A DNA stretch of 64,000 nt from Cobetia sp. cqz5-12 (GCF_016495405.1 NZ_CP044522.1:2819876-2883875), one strand, 5' to 3'. Shown: positions 8,652-18,430, counted from the first letter of the stretch. Numbers and translations are program-made. The notes: generated by a model from the letters alone, not told the origin.

Positions 8652-10643
8652 TCAGAAGGTGTAACTCACCCCCACCTCCCCGCGCGCCGTCACCTCGTCC
8701 CAGGTCTCGATGCCGGCGCCCAGATGCAGCATGGCATTGCGGCCCAGCTGCATGCGCCAGCCACCGTCGACACGCAGATAGTTGTCGCTGCCGCGATCGA
8801 GGTCCTCGGCGCGGTAGGCATTGGTCGGCAGGCTCGCCAGTCGCACCTCGGCGCTGTCGGCGTCATCATCCAGTCGCTTGCCGTAGGCCAGCTCACCGTA
8901 GAGGCCGAAGCCTTCCGCGATGGCGCGGTCGACCATGAAACCGGCCTCGACACGGCGATCGCGCAGCGTCTGATCCGAGACGCTCAGAGCGTTGGCGGCA
9001 GAACCGGATTCGGTGTAGCCATCGATGTCGGACTCGGTGTGACGGTAGGCCACGAAGGGCGCGTTGTACCATAGCGAGTCGGCGGCGGTGAGGCGATAAT
9101 CGAGACGCGCCTCGGCGCTGAAGCCATCGCCATCGGTCTCACCTGACAGGGTGCGAGATGACTGGCCCAGCGCGACATGGCGGTCGAGGTCGTAATCGAA
9201 GTCGCCGTAGCTGGCCACCGCCTGGACGCCAAACCTGCCCAGCTGCTGACGGGCGAACAGGCTGAATACCTGCCCTTCCAGCTCAAGCTCACTGCCATCA
9301 TCGACATCGAAGTCCGCATTGCGCTGACTGACCGCAACACCGCCCCAGGCCTGGCCGAGTGCGTTGTCCAGCGGCAGCATCACGCCGACACCTGTACCGC
9401 GCTGTTCGCTGTCAAAGCCTTGCTGGCCGCTGGAAGTCTCGCCATCCCCCGTCCCACCACTGGCCGAGCCGATGGCGAACACGCGCACGCTCGTCTCCCC
9501 TCCCGCGTGCGGATGCTGCGCCCCGGGACGCAGCTCATCGGAGAGCGAGCGCTGACTGGCATTGAGCGCGCCCGTGCCCAGCTGCGGCGCCAGCCCCAGC
9601 ACCGAGGGCGCGGCGAGCATCGCATAGGCGTAGTCGGCCAGAATCTCCTGGCCAGCGGTGGTCGGGTGCACGCCATCATTGAACAGCAGCTTGTCGGGGT
9701 CTTCCGCAGCGCCGCCCAGCCCGTAGGGCGTGACGTTGCAGCTGTCGGAGAAGCACACCTGGGTCAGCGGCACGTCGCTGGCGAAGCCGAACTCGGCCGG
9801 CGATGCCAGTACCTCCTCGAGAATGCCGACGGTATCCAGGCGGATGATGTTGACCTGACCATCCAGCGCCGCCAGTCGCGTGCCCAGCGCATCATTGAAG
9901 ACGCCTACCAGCGCGGAGGTCCCCGCCGCCTGCGCGGCACCCGCCGACTGACCGGCCGGCGTGCTGCCGACATCCGGCAGGTTGGAGACCATGATGGTAG
10001 TGGCACCCGCCGCTGCCAGCGCCTCCACCGCGGAGGCCAGATTGCCGGCGGAGGCGACCGCCGTGGCCGGTGAGGTGATCACGCCCTGCAGGAAGTCATT
10101 GCCACCGCCATTGACGTAATAGAGGGCGTCCGGGTCGGCACTGCCGCCGGTGCTGACCAGATAGCCATCCTCGACCCTGAGCACCGTACCGGCGCCCGGG
10201 CTGCCCGCGGGGATGACCACCTCGGAGCCATCCTCATCTGTCACCGAGGCCAGAATCTGCGCCGTGGTATAGCCGCCCACCGCGTAGTTGGTGCCGTCAC
10301 TGAAGCCGGCCAATTGATAGATCACCGAGGTGGAAGGCTCTGCCGCCAACCCCAGTTCCGTGGCCAGCAACTGGGTCGAGACGCTGCCATAGGCCGAGTT
10401 CTCGTAATCCGGACCGCTGCGGTTGGTGAAGCGCAGGCTGTTGAGGCCGCCCAGGGTGGTATCGGGGAACTGGCCGGAATCGCTCAGGCTATCGCCGAAG
10501 AGATAGAGATTGGAATAGGCCTGCGCGGAAGACGCCAGCAAGGTGGTGCTGATGGCGAGGGCGAGACCGCTGAGGGTGAACCGTCGGACCAGACCGCTGG
10601 CGCTGGCCGGAGGAAATACAGCGCGATGTGAACGCGATGGCAT
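8652..10643 (-). CDS. Autotransporter GDSL esterase/lipase (EstA-like)
   Basis: 663 residues. A signal peptide (charged N-terminus, hydrophobic LSGLALAISTTLLASSAQA, cleavage near residue 42) leads into a GDSL hydrolase domain with the nucleophile block LFGDSLSDSG. The catalytic Asp-His block DGVHPTTAGQ lies near residue 325. From about residue 400 a beta-rich domain ends in VSYTF, a terminal aromatic typical of outer-membrane barrels. This is the architecture of Pseudomonas EstA, a cell-surface esterase acting on lipids. The ATG at 10643 follows AGGGG at seven-base spacing; the earlier ATG at 10751 is upstream of any sensible signal peptide. The gene is monocistronic and converges on purN. 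Confidence 0.9.
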   Translation of the reverse strand: MPSRSHRAVFPPASASGLVRRFTLSGLALAISTTLLASSAQAYSNLYLFGDSLSDSGQFPDTTLGGLNSLRFTNRSGPDYENSAYGSVSTQLLATELGLAAEPSTSVIYQLAGFSDGTNYAVGGYTTAQILASVTDEDGSEVVIPAGSPGAGTVLRVEDGYLVSTGGSADPDALYYVNGGGNDFLQGVITSPATAVASAGNLASAVEALAAAGATTIMVSNLPDVGSTPAGQSAGAAQAAGTSALVGVFNDALGTRLAALDGQVNIIRLDTVGILEEVLASPAEFGFASDVPLTQVCFSDSCNVTPYGLGGAAEDPDKLLFNDGVHPTTAGQEILADYAYAMLAAPSVLGLAPQLGTGALNASQRSLSDELRPGAQHPHAGGETSVRVFAIGSASGGTGDGETSSGQQGFDSEQRGTGVGVMLPLDNALGQAWGGVAVSQRNADFDVDDGSELELEGQVFSLFARQQLGRFGVQAVASYGDFDYDLDRHVALGQSSRTLSGETDGDGFSAEARLDYRLTAADSLWYNAPFVAYRHTESDIDGYTESGSAANALSVSDQTLRDRRVEAGFMVDRAIAEGFGLYGELAYGKRLDDDADSAEVRLASLPTNAYRAEDLDRGSDNYLRVDGGWRMQLGRNAMLHLGAGIETWDEVTARGEVGVSYTF

Positions 10644-10706
10644 GGCGTGCCCCTTGCTTGTGGGAGGTATCCGTCCTGCAGCCACTCTGGGGGTGGCCTG
10701 CAGACA

Positions 10707-10738
10707 AGCATAGGCAATAAAACAGGTGATTGAATCAC
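10707..10738 (-). promoter_or_regulatory. Esterase promoter with 6-1-6 palindrome over -35
   Basis: On the minus strand TTCAAT and TATGCT are 16 bases apart. The -35 lies inside a perfect 13-base palindrome, gtgattgaatcac (10726-10738). This is the geometry of an operator, but the factor is unknown. Confidence 0.4.
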
Positions 10739-10862
10739 GTGTTTCGTTCAACTTCCGGCTAAGACTCAGCGCCTTGCAAACGTGTCACGTTCTCGCTACT
10801 TGCCACCGGCGTCTCTCTTGTCACCATCATCACAGCTCGGCACACATCGCCACGAGCAGGCA

Positions 10863-10889
10863 CAAAAAAGCGCCTCCCGAAGGAGGCGC
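10863..10889 (-). terminator. dcd terminator
   Basis: A perfect 8-bp stem gcgcctcc/ggaggcgc with a cgaa loop is followed on the minus strand by six T. It lies 80 bases past the dcd stop. Confidence 0.85.
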
Positions 10890-10968
10890 TCCTGACTTTC
10901 CACACTCTTGTCTTGCCGCGCGCAGGTCACTTGCGTGAACGCAGTCCCCAGGCGCGCAGCAAGGGGTA

Positions 10969-11535
10969 TCAGGTACGCGGCAGTGTCACGCCACGCTGGC
11001 CCTGATACTTGCCGCCGCGATCCTTGTAACTGGTCTCGCAGACTTCATCGGACTCGAGGAACAGCATCTGCGCCACGCCTTCATTGGCGTAGATACGCGC
11101 CGGCAGGTTGGTGGTGTTGGAGAACTCGAGGGTGACGTGGCCTTCCCACTCCGGCTCCAGCGGCGTCACGTTGACGATGATGCCGCAACGCGCGTAGGTG
11201 GACTTGCCCAGGCAGATGGTCAGCACGTTACGCGGAATGCGGAAGTACTCGATGGTACGGGCCAGCGCGAAGGAGTTGGGCGGAATCACGCAGGAGTCGC
11301 CCTTCACGTCCACGAAGCTCTTCTCGTCGAAGTGCTTGGGGTCCACCGTCGCCGAATGGATGTTGGTGAAGACCTTGAACTCATCCGAGCAGCGCACATC
11401 GTAGCCGTAGCTGGAGGTGCCGTAGGAAATCACACGGCGCTCATCGTGAAAGCGCACCTGATCGGGCTCAAAGGGTTCGATCATGTCGTGGCTTTCGGCC
11501 ATGCGACGGATCCACTTGTCGGATTTGATGCTCAT
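10969..11535 (-). CDS. dcd: dCTP deaminase
   Basis: 188 residues. Dcd deaminates dCTP to dUTP, the main source of dUMP for thymidylate synthesis in gammaproteobacteria, as a cytosolic homotrimer. Family marks are MSIKSDKWI at the start, SSYGYDVRC, the nucleotide-binding [10 protein letters not shown], and the catalytic Glu in [13 protein letters not shown]. The glycine-rich end [14 protein letters not shown] closes over the phosphates. The ATG at 11535 matches the E. coli start; only a weak AGGT lies upstream. It is downstream of apbC on the same strand with a 125-base gap and is followed by its own terminator. Confidence 0.96.
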   Translation of the reverse strand: MSIKSDKWIRRMAESHDMIEPFEPDQVRFHDERRVISYGTSSYGYDVRCSDEFKVFTNIHSATVDPKHFDEKSFVDVKGDSCVIPPNSFALARTIEYFRIPRNVLTICLGKSTYARCGIIVNVTPLEPEWEGHVTLEFSNTTNLPARIYANEGVAQMLFLESDEVCETSYKDRGGKYQGQRGVTLPRT

Positions 11536-11660
11536 CGAGCGTACCTGACTGACTGATGGGGAGAGACGCGTGAGCGCCATGAAACGCGGGCCAGCATGAT
11601 ACCGGCCCGCTGTGTCGCTGGAAACCTCGGGACGCGCGGCTTGCGCCTGTCGCGCCGGGC

Positions 11661-12461
11661 TCAGCTGAAGCTGATGCTCGGGCCTTCATCCGCGCCGGCG
11701 GTGTCCAGCGTCTCGATGACCTGACGCGCGATAGAGAGGAAGCACTTCGCCACTTCGCCGTCCGGCTCCGCGATCACGCTGGGACGACCGCCATCGGCAT
11801 TCTCGCGAATGCTCAGGGTCAGCGGCAGCTGGCCCAGCAGACGAGTCTGGTATTCCTCGGCGATACGCTCACCGCCACCGGCACCGAAGACCGCTTCACT
11901 GTGGCCACACTGGCTGCAGGTATGGGTGCTCATGTTCTCGACCACGCCCAGCACCGGCACCTTGACCTTGCGGAACATCTCGATGCCCTTCTGGGCATCC
12001 AGCAGCGCGATGTCCTGCGGCGTGGTGACGATGACGGCACCGGAGACCGGCACCTTCTGTGACAGGGTCAGCTGGATGTCACCGGTGCCCGGCGGCATGT
12101 CGATCAGCAGCACGTCCAGCTCGCCCCAGGCAGTCTGGTTGAGCAGCTGCTGGAAGGCACCGGCGACCATCGGGCCACGCCAGACCATCGGGTCCTTCAC
12201 GTCGACCAGATAAGCCATCGACATGGTCTTGATGCCGTGCGCCTCGATGGGGCTGAAGACCTGCTCACCGGCCATTTCCGGACGCTGGCCGGTCGGCACG
12301 CCGAACATCTGCGCCTGACTCGGGCCGTAGATATCGGCGTCCAGCAGGCCGACCTTGAGACCTTCCGCCGCCAATGCCAGCGCCAGATTGGCGGTGACGG
12401 TGGACTTGCCGACGCCACCCTTGCCGGAAGCGACCGCGACAATGTGCTTGATACCTTCCAT
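11661..12461 (-). CDS. apbC: Mrp/ApbC iron-sulfur carrier ATPase
   Basis: 266 residues. ApbC/Mrp proteins are P-loop ATPases that bind and transfer iron-sulfur clusters. The deviant Walker [10 protein letters not shown] is at about residues 13-21. DADIYGPSQ, the switch region [15 protein letters not shown] and the cluster-ligating CxxC (CSQC) in the C-terminal half are all present. The N-terminal MIP18/DUF59 domain of E. coli Mrp is absent; the ATG at 12461 sits directly before the P-loop domain and nothing upstream in frame resembles it. Shorter versions of this kind occur in other bacteria. In many relatives it faces metG directly, whereas here three genes intervene. Confidence 0.93.
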   Translation of the reverse strand: MEGIKHIVAVASGKGGVGKSTVTANLALALAAEGLKVGLLDADIYGPSQAQMFGVPTGQRPEMAGEQVFSPIEAHGIKTMSMAYLVDVKDPMVWRGPMVAGAFQQLLNQTAWGELDVLLIDMPPGTGDIQLTLSQKVPVSGAVIVTTPQDIALLDAQKGIEMFRKVKVPVLGVVENMSTHTCSQCGHSEAVFGAGGGERIAEEYQTRLLGQLPLTLSIRENADGGRPSVIAEPDGEVAKCFLSIARQVIETLDTAGADEGPSISFS

Positions 12462-12628
12462 ACCTTGAAACTCCTGTGACGGCCTGCGCGGCGCGATGAA
12501 CGTGGCGCGCAGGCGTCTGAACTGTCAGCGAAAAAAGCCGTGGAACACGATGGGCACAGTATGCCTGCCACCGCGATACGGGCCAAGCCGATGCACCATG
12601 TCCAAGGAAACCATGCCCCCGGGGACAA

Positions 12629-13342
12629 TCAGAAGCGCACGTCGACCGGCAGGAAGCGCCACTCGCCCGGCGCCATGCGGCCCAGCAGAATCGCGCCCAG
12701 GCGCAGACGACGGACCTCGATGACCTTGAGGCCCTGCTCCTCGACCGCACCGCGGATACCGCCCACCGGCACTCGCTTCATGGCGATGCGCAGACGGGTG
12801 TCGCTCTGCCAGCTGATGCTGACCTTGGGCTTGCGCCCGCGGATGTCGGCGCACAGCGCGAAGCCGATACGCTTGAGGCCGTCGTCACCAAGCGTCCCTT
12901 CCACTTCGACGACGTATTCCTGCTCCAGCTGGTCCAGGTCATCACCAAGCTTGCGGATCACGCCACGATTCTGTGACCACACCGCGAGACCGGATTCATC
13001 CTCGCCGAGCTCGGCCAGTGGCTGCTGGGACAGGAAATGCACCTTGAGCCAGTCGGCACCACTGTTGTCCAGCGCACTGCGCGGCGCGCCGTCACGCAGG
13101 GTCAGCGGGTCCGGCAGCGGCGTGCCCGGCGGCTGATACCAGACCAGGGTCATCGGCTCGATGGGTGCCATGCTGGCACCTTCATCGACGGTGACTTCCT
13201 CATCGGTGACCTTGAAGAAAGGCGCTTCCACGATTTCGCCCGCGACACGAACCACCCCCTTGGCGATGAGATGCTCGGCCTCACGGCGCGAGATGCCCTG
13301 CTGATGGGCCAGAAACTTGGAAAGACGGACGGGTTCGGTCAT
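12629..13342 (-). CDS. RsuA-type S4 protein with degenerate active site
   Basis: 237 residues. An N-terminal S4 RNA-binding domain (RLSKFLAHQQGISRREAEHLI) leads into an RsuA/RluB/RluF-type pseudouridine synthase fold, recognisable by EQEYVVEVEG and by the GLKVIEVRRLRLG segment near the end. The catalytic motif of active enzymes, GRLDxxTxGL, reads AELGEDESGL at residues 110-119, so Gly113 occupies the place of the catalytic Asp. The NKPxG loop is also changed, to YQPPG. I infer an RNA-binding protein without synthase activity. A similar degenerate group exists in Pseudomonas as far as I recall. The ATG at 13342 was chosen because the S4 domain begins right after it. Confidence 0.8.
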   Translation of the reverse strand: MTEPVRLSKFLAHQQGISRREAEHLIAKGVVRVAGEIVEAPFFKVTDEEVTVDEGASMAPIEPMTLVWYQPPGTPLPDPLTLRDGAPRSALDNSGADWLKVHFLSQQPLAELGEDESGLAVWSQNRGVIRKLGDDLDQLEQEYVVEVEGTLGDDGLKRIGFALCADIRGRKPKVSISWQSDTRLRIAMKRVPVGGIRGAVEEQGLKVIEVRRLRLGAILLGRMAPGEWRFLPVDVRF

Positions 13343-14005
13343 GGGGACTCTCGAGGCAGCGACGCAGGCAACAGGCAGAGCAGCAGCACGCAGAAGCGCA
13401 GATAGAAAAGAAGTGGGACGCCTGACAGGGTCATCAAGGCTGGCCCGCCATGATAACGGCATGCGCCGAGGATGGCACGGACGAGACGCGCTGAAGATGC
13501 TAGGCTGCGTGGCCGGAAATCGGCGCGGCTTGCTTCAGCAGATCATTGGATGCTTTTCACCAAGTCCTTTGATGCTCTTCACCAAGGCCTTTGACGCTTT
13601 TCACCAAGCTCCTTGACGCTCTCTGCCAGCGCATCTGATCCACTGCGCCGGCTCACCTGCCCCGCTGGAGCAAGCCAACTGACTGCCTCTGACAAGCCTG
13701 ATCATGCGCTGACAGGTATGCTGCATTGCCCGCGTCATCGCCACGCAACCGCGTGATGCCACTTGCGGAACCCTTTGCGCGGCAAAGCGTCAGAGTTGCG
13801 TTGAAGCTCACTCTGGACCATCGAAGGTCAGGGTCAGGCAAACTGATGCGCTTGCGCGTCGACTGTCGCTACCGAGGAAGCCGGTGGCCAACGCTTCAGT
13901 CTCCGTCAGTGACTCGCCAGCCAAAGGTGTGCGATCAACCCGGATTGACCCTGCGCGCCATCACGCCTTGCTGCGCTTCCCAGGCCACGTTCACAGGTAT
14001 CTTGC
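13343..14005. other. 663-base divergent gap
   Basis: This lies between two divergent genes. It contains a 22-bp tandem repeat (13549-13622). I see no RNA gene; short open frames here lack ribosome binding sites and family resemblance. Confidence 0.5.
13549..13622. repeat. 22-bp tandem repeat, 3.4 copies
   Basis: Units such as gatgctcttcaccaaggcct recur at 13549, 13571 and 13593 with few changes, followed by a partial fourth copy. Unlike the other short repeats in this window it is not next to a stop codon. Confidence 0.85.
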
Positions 14006-14683
14006 ATGCGTTTACCCCTCACATCGCGCCGTCCACTGACTCACACGCGGCGCTACGCCATCAGCAGTGCACGTACTCTTCGTCATCTGGTACTGGTCTT
14101 CGGCCTGACGCTGGCCGCGGGTTGCTCTGCGCCACACGCCTCGGACGCGCCTGCCGCACCGACCACCGCGGCCAAGGCAGCCGTCAAGGCCGAACGACTG
14201 GAAAGTCTGCTGGTGCAAGGCGAGAGCGATGTGCCCAGTAACCTGCTGCTCAGCAAGGCCGGCGCCAAGGCGATCGACCCCAATGGCCAACGTCCGGTGG
14301 ACGACCCGCTGACCTGCCTGGCGCGCGCCGCCTACTGGGAAGCCAAGGGCGAAGGCAGAAGCGGCATGCAGGGCATCGTCAATGTGGTGATCAACCGCGC
14401 CGCCGATCCGCGCTTCCCCGATAGCCTGTGCGGCGTGGTCAAGCAGGGCGGCGAGAGCGGCAGCTGCCAGTTCTCCTGGTGGTGTGACGGTCGCTCGGAC
14501 AGGATCCGCGAGCCGGAAGCCTACGCCGAGGCACGCGACGTGGCACGTCAGGCACTCAACCATCAGCTGGAAGACGTCACCGACGGTGCCCTCTACTTCC
14601 ACGCCCGCTACGCCACGCCCTACTGGGCCAAGCGCTTCGTGCGCACCGCGCGTATCGGTCAGCACCTGTTCTATCGCAACTGA
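14006..14683 (+). CDS. SleB-like cell-wall hydrolase lipoprotein
   Basis: 225 residues. The N-terminus has basic residues, a hydrophobic stretch and the lipobox LAAGC at about residues 32-36, so this is probably a lipoprotein. From about residue 95 it matches the Hydrolase_2/SleB family: LARAAYWEAKGEGRSGMQG with the catalytic Glu, IVNVVINR, CQFSWWCDG and a conserved GALYFHA. SleB was described as a spore-cortex lytic enzyme, but in non-sporulating proteobacteria such proteins probably cleave or remodel peptidoglycan. Here the target is inferred to be the murein from the outer-membrane side. The start has only a weak AGG upstream. A strong terminator follows. Confidence 0.88.
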   Translation: MRLPLTSRRPLTHTRRYAISSARTLRHLVLVFGLTLAAGCSAPHASDAPAAPTTAAKAAVKAERLESLLVQGESDVPSNLLLSKAGAKAIDPNGQRPVDDPLTCLARAAYWEAKGEGRSGMQGIVNVVINRAADPRFPDSLCGVVKQGGESGSCQFSWWCDGRSDRIREPEAYAEARDVARQALNHQLEDVTDGALYFHARYATPYWAKRFVRTARIGQHLFYRN

Positions 14684-14769
14684 GCACGAGTCGCTGCTGC
14701 TGGATGACCGCTGTTGAGAGCCAACCGACACTTGCTCCATAAACCCTGCGACCAGAAGCCACAAACACG

Positions 14770-14802
14770 ACGCCCCCGCTGCCATTGGCAGCGGGGGCGT
14801 CT
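14770..14802. terminator. Bidirectional terminator hairpin
   Basis: A perfect 15-bp stem gacgcccccgctgcc with a 3-base loop lies between converging genes. T-runs are weak on both sides, slightly better on the minus strand. Confidence 0.65.
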
Positions 14803-14822
14803 GCATGAGAGCGGGTTGTCGC

Positions 14823-15296
14823 CTACTTGTCCGGCTGGGCCGCCAGCTTGGTACGGATGAACTCGCTGTGGCTGACATGCAGCAGCCCGGCAAGACGGCG
14901 GATGCGATGCTCCTCCTGAGGGTCCAGCTCGCCATCGGCGTAGGCCAGCTCCCAGAGCATGCCGATCAGTTCGGTGCGCTCCTCAAGGCTCATGTGCTCG
15001 TTGAGCTGCTTGACGAAGCGGTAGTGATCCGTGGCCTGCTCGGCATCCTGCTCCGCCTGGGTCAGCAGGCTGGCAAGTTCCTCATCCCCCAGCGAGAAGC
15101 GCTCGGCCAGCTGGCGCGCCAGGGCTTCACGTTCACGCACATCGAGATGGTCATCGGCGCGCACCACCTCGAACATCAGCACGGCCATGGCGAGTTCAGG
15201 GCCGGGTTCATCGTTGGGGCGGGCGTTGCTGCCGGGCATCATCACCTGACGGATGAGACGATTGATCTGACCGGCGACGGATAGCTGAGCTGGCAT
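14823..15296 (-). CDS. TerB family protein
   Basis: 157 residues of the TerB-like (tellurite-resistance B) all-helical fold. Paired acidic segments are typical of it: a first ADDHLDVREREAL near residue 50 and a second YADGELDPQEEHRIRR near residue 125, probably metal-binding. Stand-alone TerB proteins of this size are common next to housekeeping genes, and none of the other ter genes is present, so tellurite resistance should not be assumed. The ATG at 15296 has GGAGG at five-base spacing; the longer reading from 15479 is discarded. The gene is divergent from metG. Confidence 0.85.
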   Translation of the reverse strand: MPAQLSVAGQINRLIRQVMMPGSNARPNDEPGPELAMAVLMFEVVRADDHLDVREREALARQLAERFSLGDEELASLLTQAEQDAEQATDHYRFVKQLNEHMSLEERTELIGMLWELAYADGELDPQEEHRIRRLAGLLHVSHSEFIRTKLAAQPDK

Positions 15297-15545
15297 GCTG
15301 ACCTCCAGGAACGGAAAATGTAGTGTCCTTGAATCCTTCATGAGGGCTGCGGCACGGGTTGCAACCTCGCAGTTGCGCACGGCCGCGTTGCCGGTGACGC
15401 GACGCGCCCTTCGCGCCGCCCGCACCTTCGCGATATAGTAGCGCCCATCCCGACGGGGCGACGCGTTCGCCCCTATCACGTGTCATTCCGGCGAGCCGCT
15501 GCCCCTTCACGCAGCAGGCGCCCTTTACCGTCAAGACGAGGCCTC

Positions 15546-17603
15546 ATGTCAGCGCGCAAGATTCTGGTCACCAGTGCCCTGCCCTATGCCAATGGGTCGA
15601 TCCACCTGGGTCACCTGCTTGAGTACATCCAGACCGACATCTGGGTACGCTTCCAGAAAAGTCGTGGCCACGAATGCCATTACGTGTGCGCCGATGACGC
15701 CCACGGCACCGCCATCATGCTGCGTGCCGAGCAGGAAGGTGTCACCGCCGAGCAGCTGATCCAGCGTGTGAGTGACGAGCACCAGGCCGACTTCGCCAAG
15801 TTCGGCGTCGGCTTCGACAACTATCACTCCACCCATTCGCCGGAGAACCGCGCCCACAGCGAGCGCATCTATCTGGCGCTGCGTGATGCCGGCCATATCG
15901 CCACCCGCGATATCGAGCAGATGTTCGATCCGGTCAAGGGCCTGTTCCTGGCCGACCGCTTCATCAAAGGCACCTGCCCGAAGTGCAAGACCGAAGACCA
16001 GTACGGCGACAACTGTGAAGCCTGCGGCGCGGCCTACACGCCGGCCGAGCTGATCGATCCGGTCTCTGCCATCTCCGGTGCCACGCCGGAAATGCGCACC
16101 TCTACCCACTACTTCTTCAAGCTGCCGAACTTCGCCGAGTTCCTCAAGGAGTGGACCAAGAGCGGCCGCGTGCAGAGCCAGATCTCCAACAAGCTGCAGG
16201 AATGGTTCGAGGCGGGTCTGGCCGAGTGGGACATCTCCCGCGATGCACCCTACTTCGGCTTCGAGATTCCCGACGCGCCGGGCAAGTACTTCTATGTGTG
16301 GCTGGATGCGCCGATCGGCTACCTCGCCAGCTTCCAGAACCTGTGCGAGAAGCAGGGCATCGACTTCGACAGCTACTGGAAGGCCGATTCCGATGCCGAG
16401 GTCTATCACTTCATCGGCAAGGACATCGTCTACTTCCACGCCCTGTTCTGGCCGGCGATGCTGGAAGGTGCCGGCATGCGCACCCCGACCGGCGTCAACT
16501 GCCACGGTTTCGTGACCGTGAACGGCGCCAAGATGTCCAAGTCACGCGGCACCTTCATCAAGGCCGATACCTACGCGCAGTTCCTCAACCCGGAATACCT
16601 GCGCTACTACTTCGCCGCCAAGCTGACCTCCGGCGTCGATGACCTCGACCTCAACCTCGACGACTTCACCGCCCGCGTGAATTCCGACCTGGTCGGGAAG
16701 GTGGTCAACATCGCCAGCCGCTGTGCCGGTTTCGTCAAGAAGTTCGGCGACGGCAAGCTGTCCGCCACCTGCGCCGAGCCGGAGCTGGTCGAGCGCTTCA
16801 TCGCCGCTGGCGAAGGCATCGCGGCGGACTTCGAAGCCCGTGAATTCGCTCGCGCCATGCGCAAGGTGATGGAACTGGCCGATGAAGCCAACACCTACAT
16901 CGCCGACAAGGCGCCGTGGGCGATGGCCAAGGAAGAGGGCCGCGAGCAGGAAGTGCTCGACGTCTGCTCCGTGGGCATCAACCTGTTCCGCCAGCTGATG
17001 GTCTATCTGGCGCCGGTGATTCCGGAGCTGACCGACAAGGCACGCGACTTCCTGAACCTCGAGAGCCTCGACTGGGCCAGCCGTGAAGACGTGCTGACCG
17101 ATCACGCCATCAACAAGTTCAAGCCGCTGCTGACCCGCGTCGAGCCGGAGCGCATCGACAAGATGCTCGAAGCCTCGCGTGAAGTGCTGGTCGAGGAACA
17201 GAAGATCAAGGACGGCACCGCCAAGGCGGAAGCCGAAGCGGCTGCCGCACCGAGTCCGCTCGATGCCGACCCGATCGCCGAGGAAATCGACTTCGATACC
17301 TTCATGAAGACCGACCTGCGTGTGGCGAAGATCGTCAAGGCGGAGCACGTCGAGAAGGCGGCCAAGCTGCTCAAGCTGACGTTGGATATCGGCGGCGAGA
17401 CCCGCACCGTATTCTCCGGCATCAAGTCCGCCTACGCGCCGGAAGCCCTGGAAGGCCGCCTGACCGTGATGGTCGCCAACCTGGCACCGCGCAAGATGCG
17501 CTTCGGCGTGTCCGAAGGCATGGTGCTGGCCGCCGGTGACGACGAAGGCATCTACCTGCTGGAGCCGCACACCGGCGCCAAGCCGGGTCAGCGCGTCACT
17601 TGA
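15546..17603 (+). CDS. metG: Methionyl-tRNA synthetase
   Basis: 685 residues. A class I synthetase that charges tRNA-Met and initiator tRNA in the cytosol. The HIGH-type motif HLGH is at 20-23 and KMSKS at 329-333. A zinc knuckle with paired CxxC motifs (CPKC, CEAC) lies at about 140-160. The anticodon-binding helical domain follows. The C-terminal 100 residues form the EMAP-II-like tRNA-binding dimerisation domain ([25 protein letters not shown]). This is the full-length E. coli type. The ATG at 15546 has GAGG at four- to five-base spacing. The stop codon lies inside an 11-bp tandem repeat. Confidence 0.97.
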   Translation: MSARKILVTSALPYANGSIHLGHLLEYIQTDIWVRFQKSRGHECHYVCADDAHGTAIMLRAEQEGVTAEQLIQRVSDEHQADFAKFGVGFDNYHSTHSPENRAHSERIYLALRDAGHIATRDIEQMFDPVKGLFLADRFIKGTCPKCKTEDQYGDNCEACGAAYTPAELIDPVSAISGATPEMRTSTHYFFKLPNFAEFLKEWTKSGRVQSQISNKLQEWFEAGLAEWDISRDAPYFGFEIPDAPGKYFYVWLDAPIGYLASFQNLCEKQGIDFDSYWKADSDAEVYHFIGKDIVYFHALFWPAMLEGAGMRTPTGVNCHGFVTVNGAKMSKSRGTFIKADTYAQFLNPEYLRYYFAAKLTSGVDDLDLNLDDFTARVNSDLVGKVVNIASRCAGFVKKFGDGKLSATCAEPELVERFIAAGEGIAADFEAREFARAMRKVMELADEANTYIADKAPWAMAKEEGREQEVLDVCSVGINLFRQLMVYLAPVIPELTDKARDFLNLESLDWASREDVLTDHAINKFKPLLTRVEPERIDKMLEASREVLVEEQKIKDGTAKAEAEAAAAPSPLDADPIAEEIDFDTFMKTDLRVAKIVKAEHVEKAAKLLKLTLDIGGETRTVFSGIKSAYAPEALEGRLTVMVANLAPRKMRFGVSEGMVLAAGDDEGIYLLEPHTGAKPGQRVT

Positions 17604-17632
17604 TACAGTGTTGATACAGTGATGATGCACTG
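17600..17632 (+). repeat. 11-bp tandem repeat at the metG stop
   Basis: ttgatacagtg occurs twice exactly (17600 and 17611) and once degenerate (atgatgcactg, 17622). The first unit contains the metG TGA. Confidence 0.8.
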
Positions 17633-17659
17633 ATTCAGCCTCGCTGAAGCCCTTTCAGC

Positions 17660-17696
17660 ACAACGCCCCGCCAGAGACTCTCTGGCGGGGCGTTGT
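17660..17696. terminator. metG terminator
   Basis: A perfect 17-bp stem (acaacgccccgccagag and its complement) with an act loop, between converging genes. Only a poor T-run follows. Confidence 0.75.
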
Positions 17697-17728
17697 CGTA
17701 CATGCGTCACATCCGGGCGGCGGAACGG

Positions 17729-18235
17729 CTACTCGTAACGGCGACCGGCATGCTCCAGCCAGCCACCCACATGGCGGCCACCGGGATCATGGTGCGTCCA
17801 GTGGATCACGCCGCCCTTGTCGGTCCACTCGTATTCCCCGTAGAAGCCGATGCGATCACCTACCTGAAGACTGTCGATACGCGGTGCCAGATCGATGTTG
17901 TGCGCCACCAGAATGGTGGTGCCACCCGCGACCCGAATCAGGAACTTCTGGTGACGGCTGCCCTTGAGATCATCCCGGAGCAGACGTATCACCTCCCCCG
18001 TGCCACGTACCTGAACATCACTCTGCTGCGCACTGATGGCGCGCTTGAGTCGGCTTTCGTCCGCCGAGGAGGCACCTTCCCCCTGCGTCGCCTCGGCCTG
18101 CGGCGACTGGAAGTCATTCCACAGCTGGGAAAGCGAGAAGTTGCCATTGCCCGTCAGCTGCGAGATGCCCGCCATCGCCACCACCAGAATGATGACCCAT
18201 AACGGCCGACGGCCGCGTGTTCCTGTCCTGCGCAT
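17729..18235 (-). CDS. DUF3465 family protein
   Basis: 168 residues. An N-terminal membrane segment or uncleaved signal (PLWVIILVVAMAGISQL, about residues 11-27) leads into a periplasmic DUF3465 domain. Its marks are GSRHQKFLIRV, LVAHNIDLAPRID, GDRIGFYGEYEW and the histidine-rich IHWTHHDPGGRH. The domain resembles an OB-fold nucleic-acid-binding module, but its role is unknown. The ATG at 18235 has AAGGAG at six-base spacing, so the longer reading from 18346 is rejected. The gene sits between metG and the rnf operon. Confidence 0.85.
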   Translation of the reverse strand: MRRTGTRGRRPLWVIILVVAMAGISQLTGNGNFSLSQLWNDFQSPQAEATQGEGASSADESRLKRAISAQQSDVQVRGTGEVIRLLRDDLKGSRHQKFLIRVAGGTTILVAHNIDLAPRIDSLQVGDRIGFYGEYEWTDKGGVIHWTHHDPGGRHVGGWLEHAGRRYE

Positions 18236-18401
18236 ATCCCACTCCTTGTGCCACCTCCGGGTGACGTGAAAGTCTCTGATCACGTCACAATCAATAAAAG
18301 TAATAAAGGAATTCTTCTTTATTACTTCAAGAACCAAGCAAAACACGAAACAATAGCCGTCTCATGCTGGCAACACTCCGCCTGGCTTGCCACGCTACAG
18401 G

Positions 18402-18430
18402 CTGTCGGCCAGCAGCATCTTGCGTATAAT
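18402..18430 (+). promoter_or_regulatory. Likely rnf operon promoter
   Basis: A perfect TATAAT (18425-18430) is preceded after 17 bases by a weak ctgtcg. It lies 142 bases before the rnfA ATG, leaving a long leader. Confidence 0.5.

Larger units (their letters stand above)
10644..10968. other. Gap between esterase start and dcd stop
   Basis: 325 bases without a gene. It holds the dcd terminator at its right end and the putative esterase promoter with a palindrome at 10707-10738. Nothing else is evident. Confidence 0.6.

Noticed and set aside
13549..13622. CRISPR array
   Set aside because: The 22-bp units are contiguous without spacers, and no cas genes are in the window.
13726..14241. A 171-codon plus-strand frame before and overlapping the SleB-like gene
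   Set aside because: It overlaps the supported lipoprotein gene in another frame and looks like translated non-coding DNA.
14823..15296. Tellurite-resistance operon
   Set aside because: Only a lone TerB-like protein is present, and no other ter genes are nearby.
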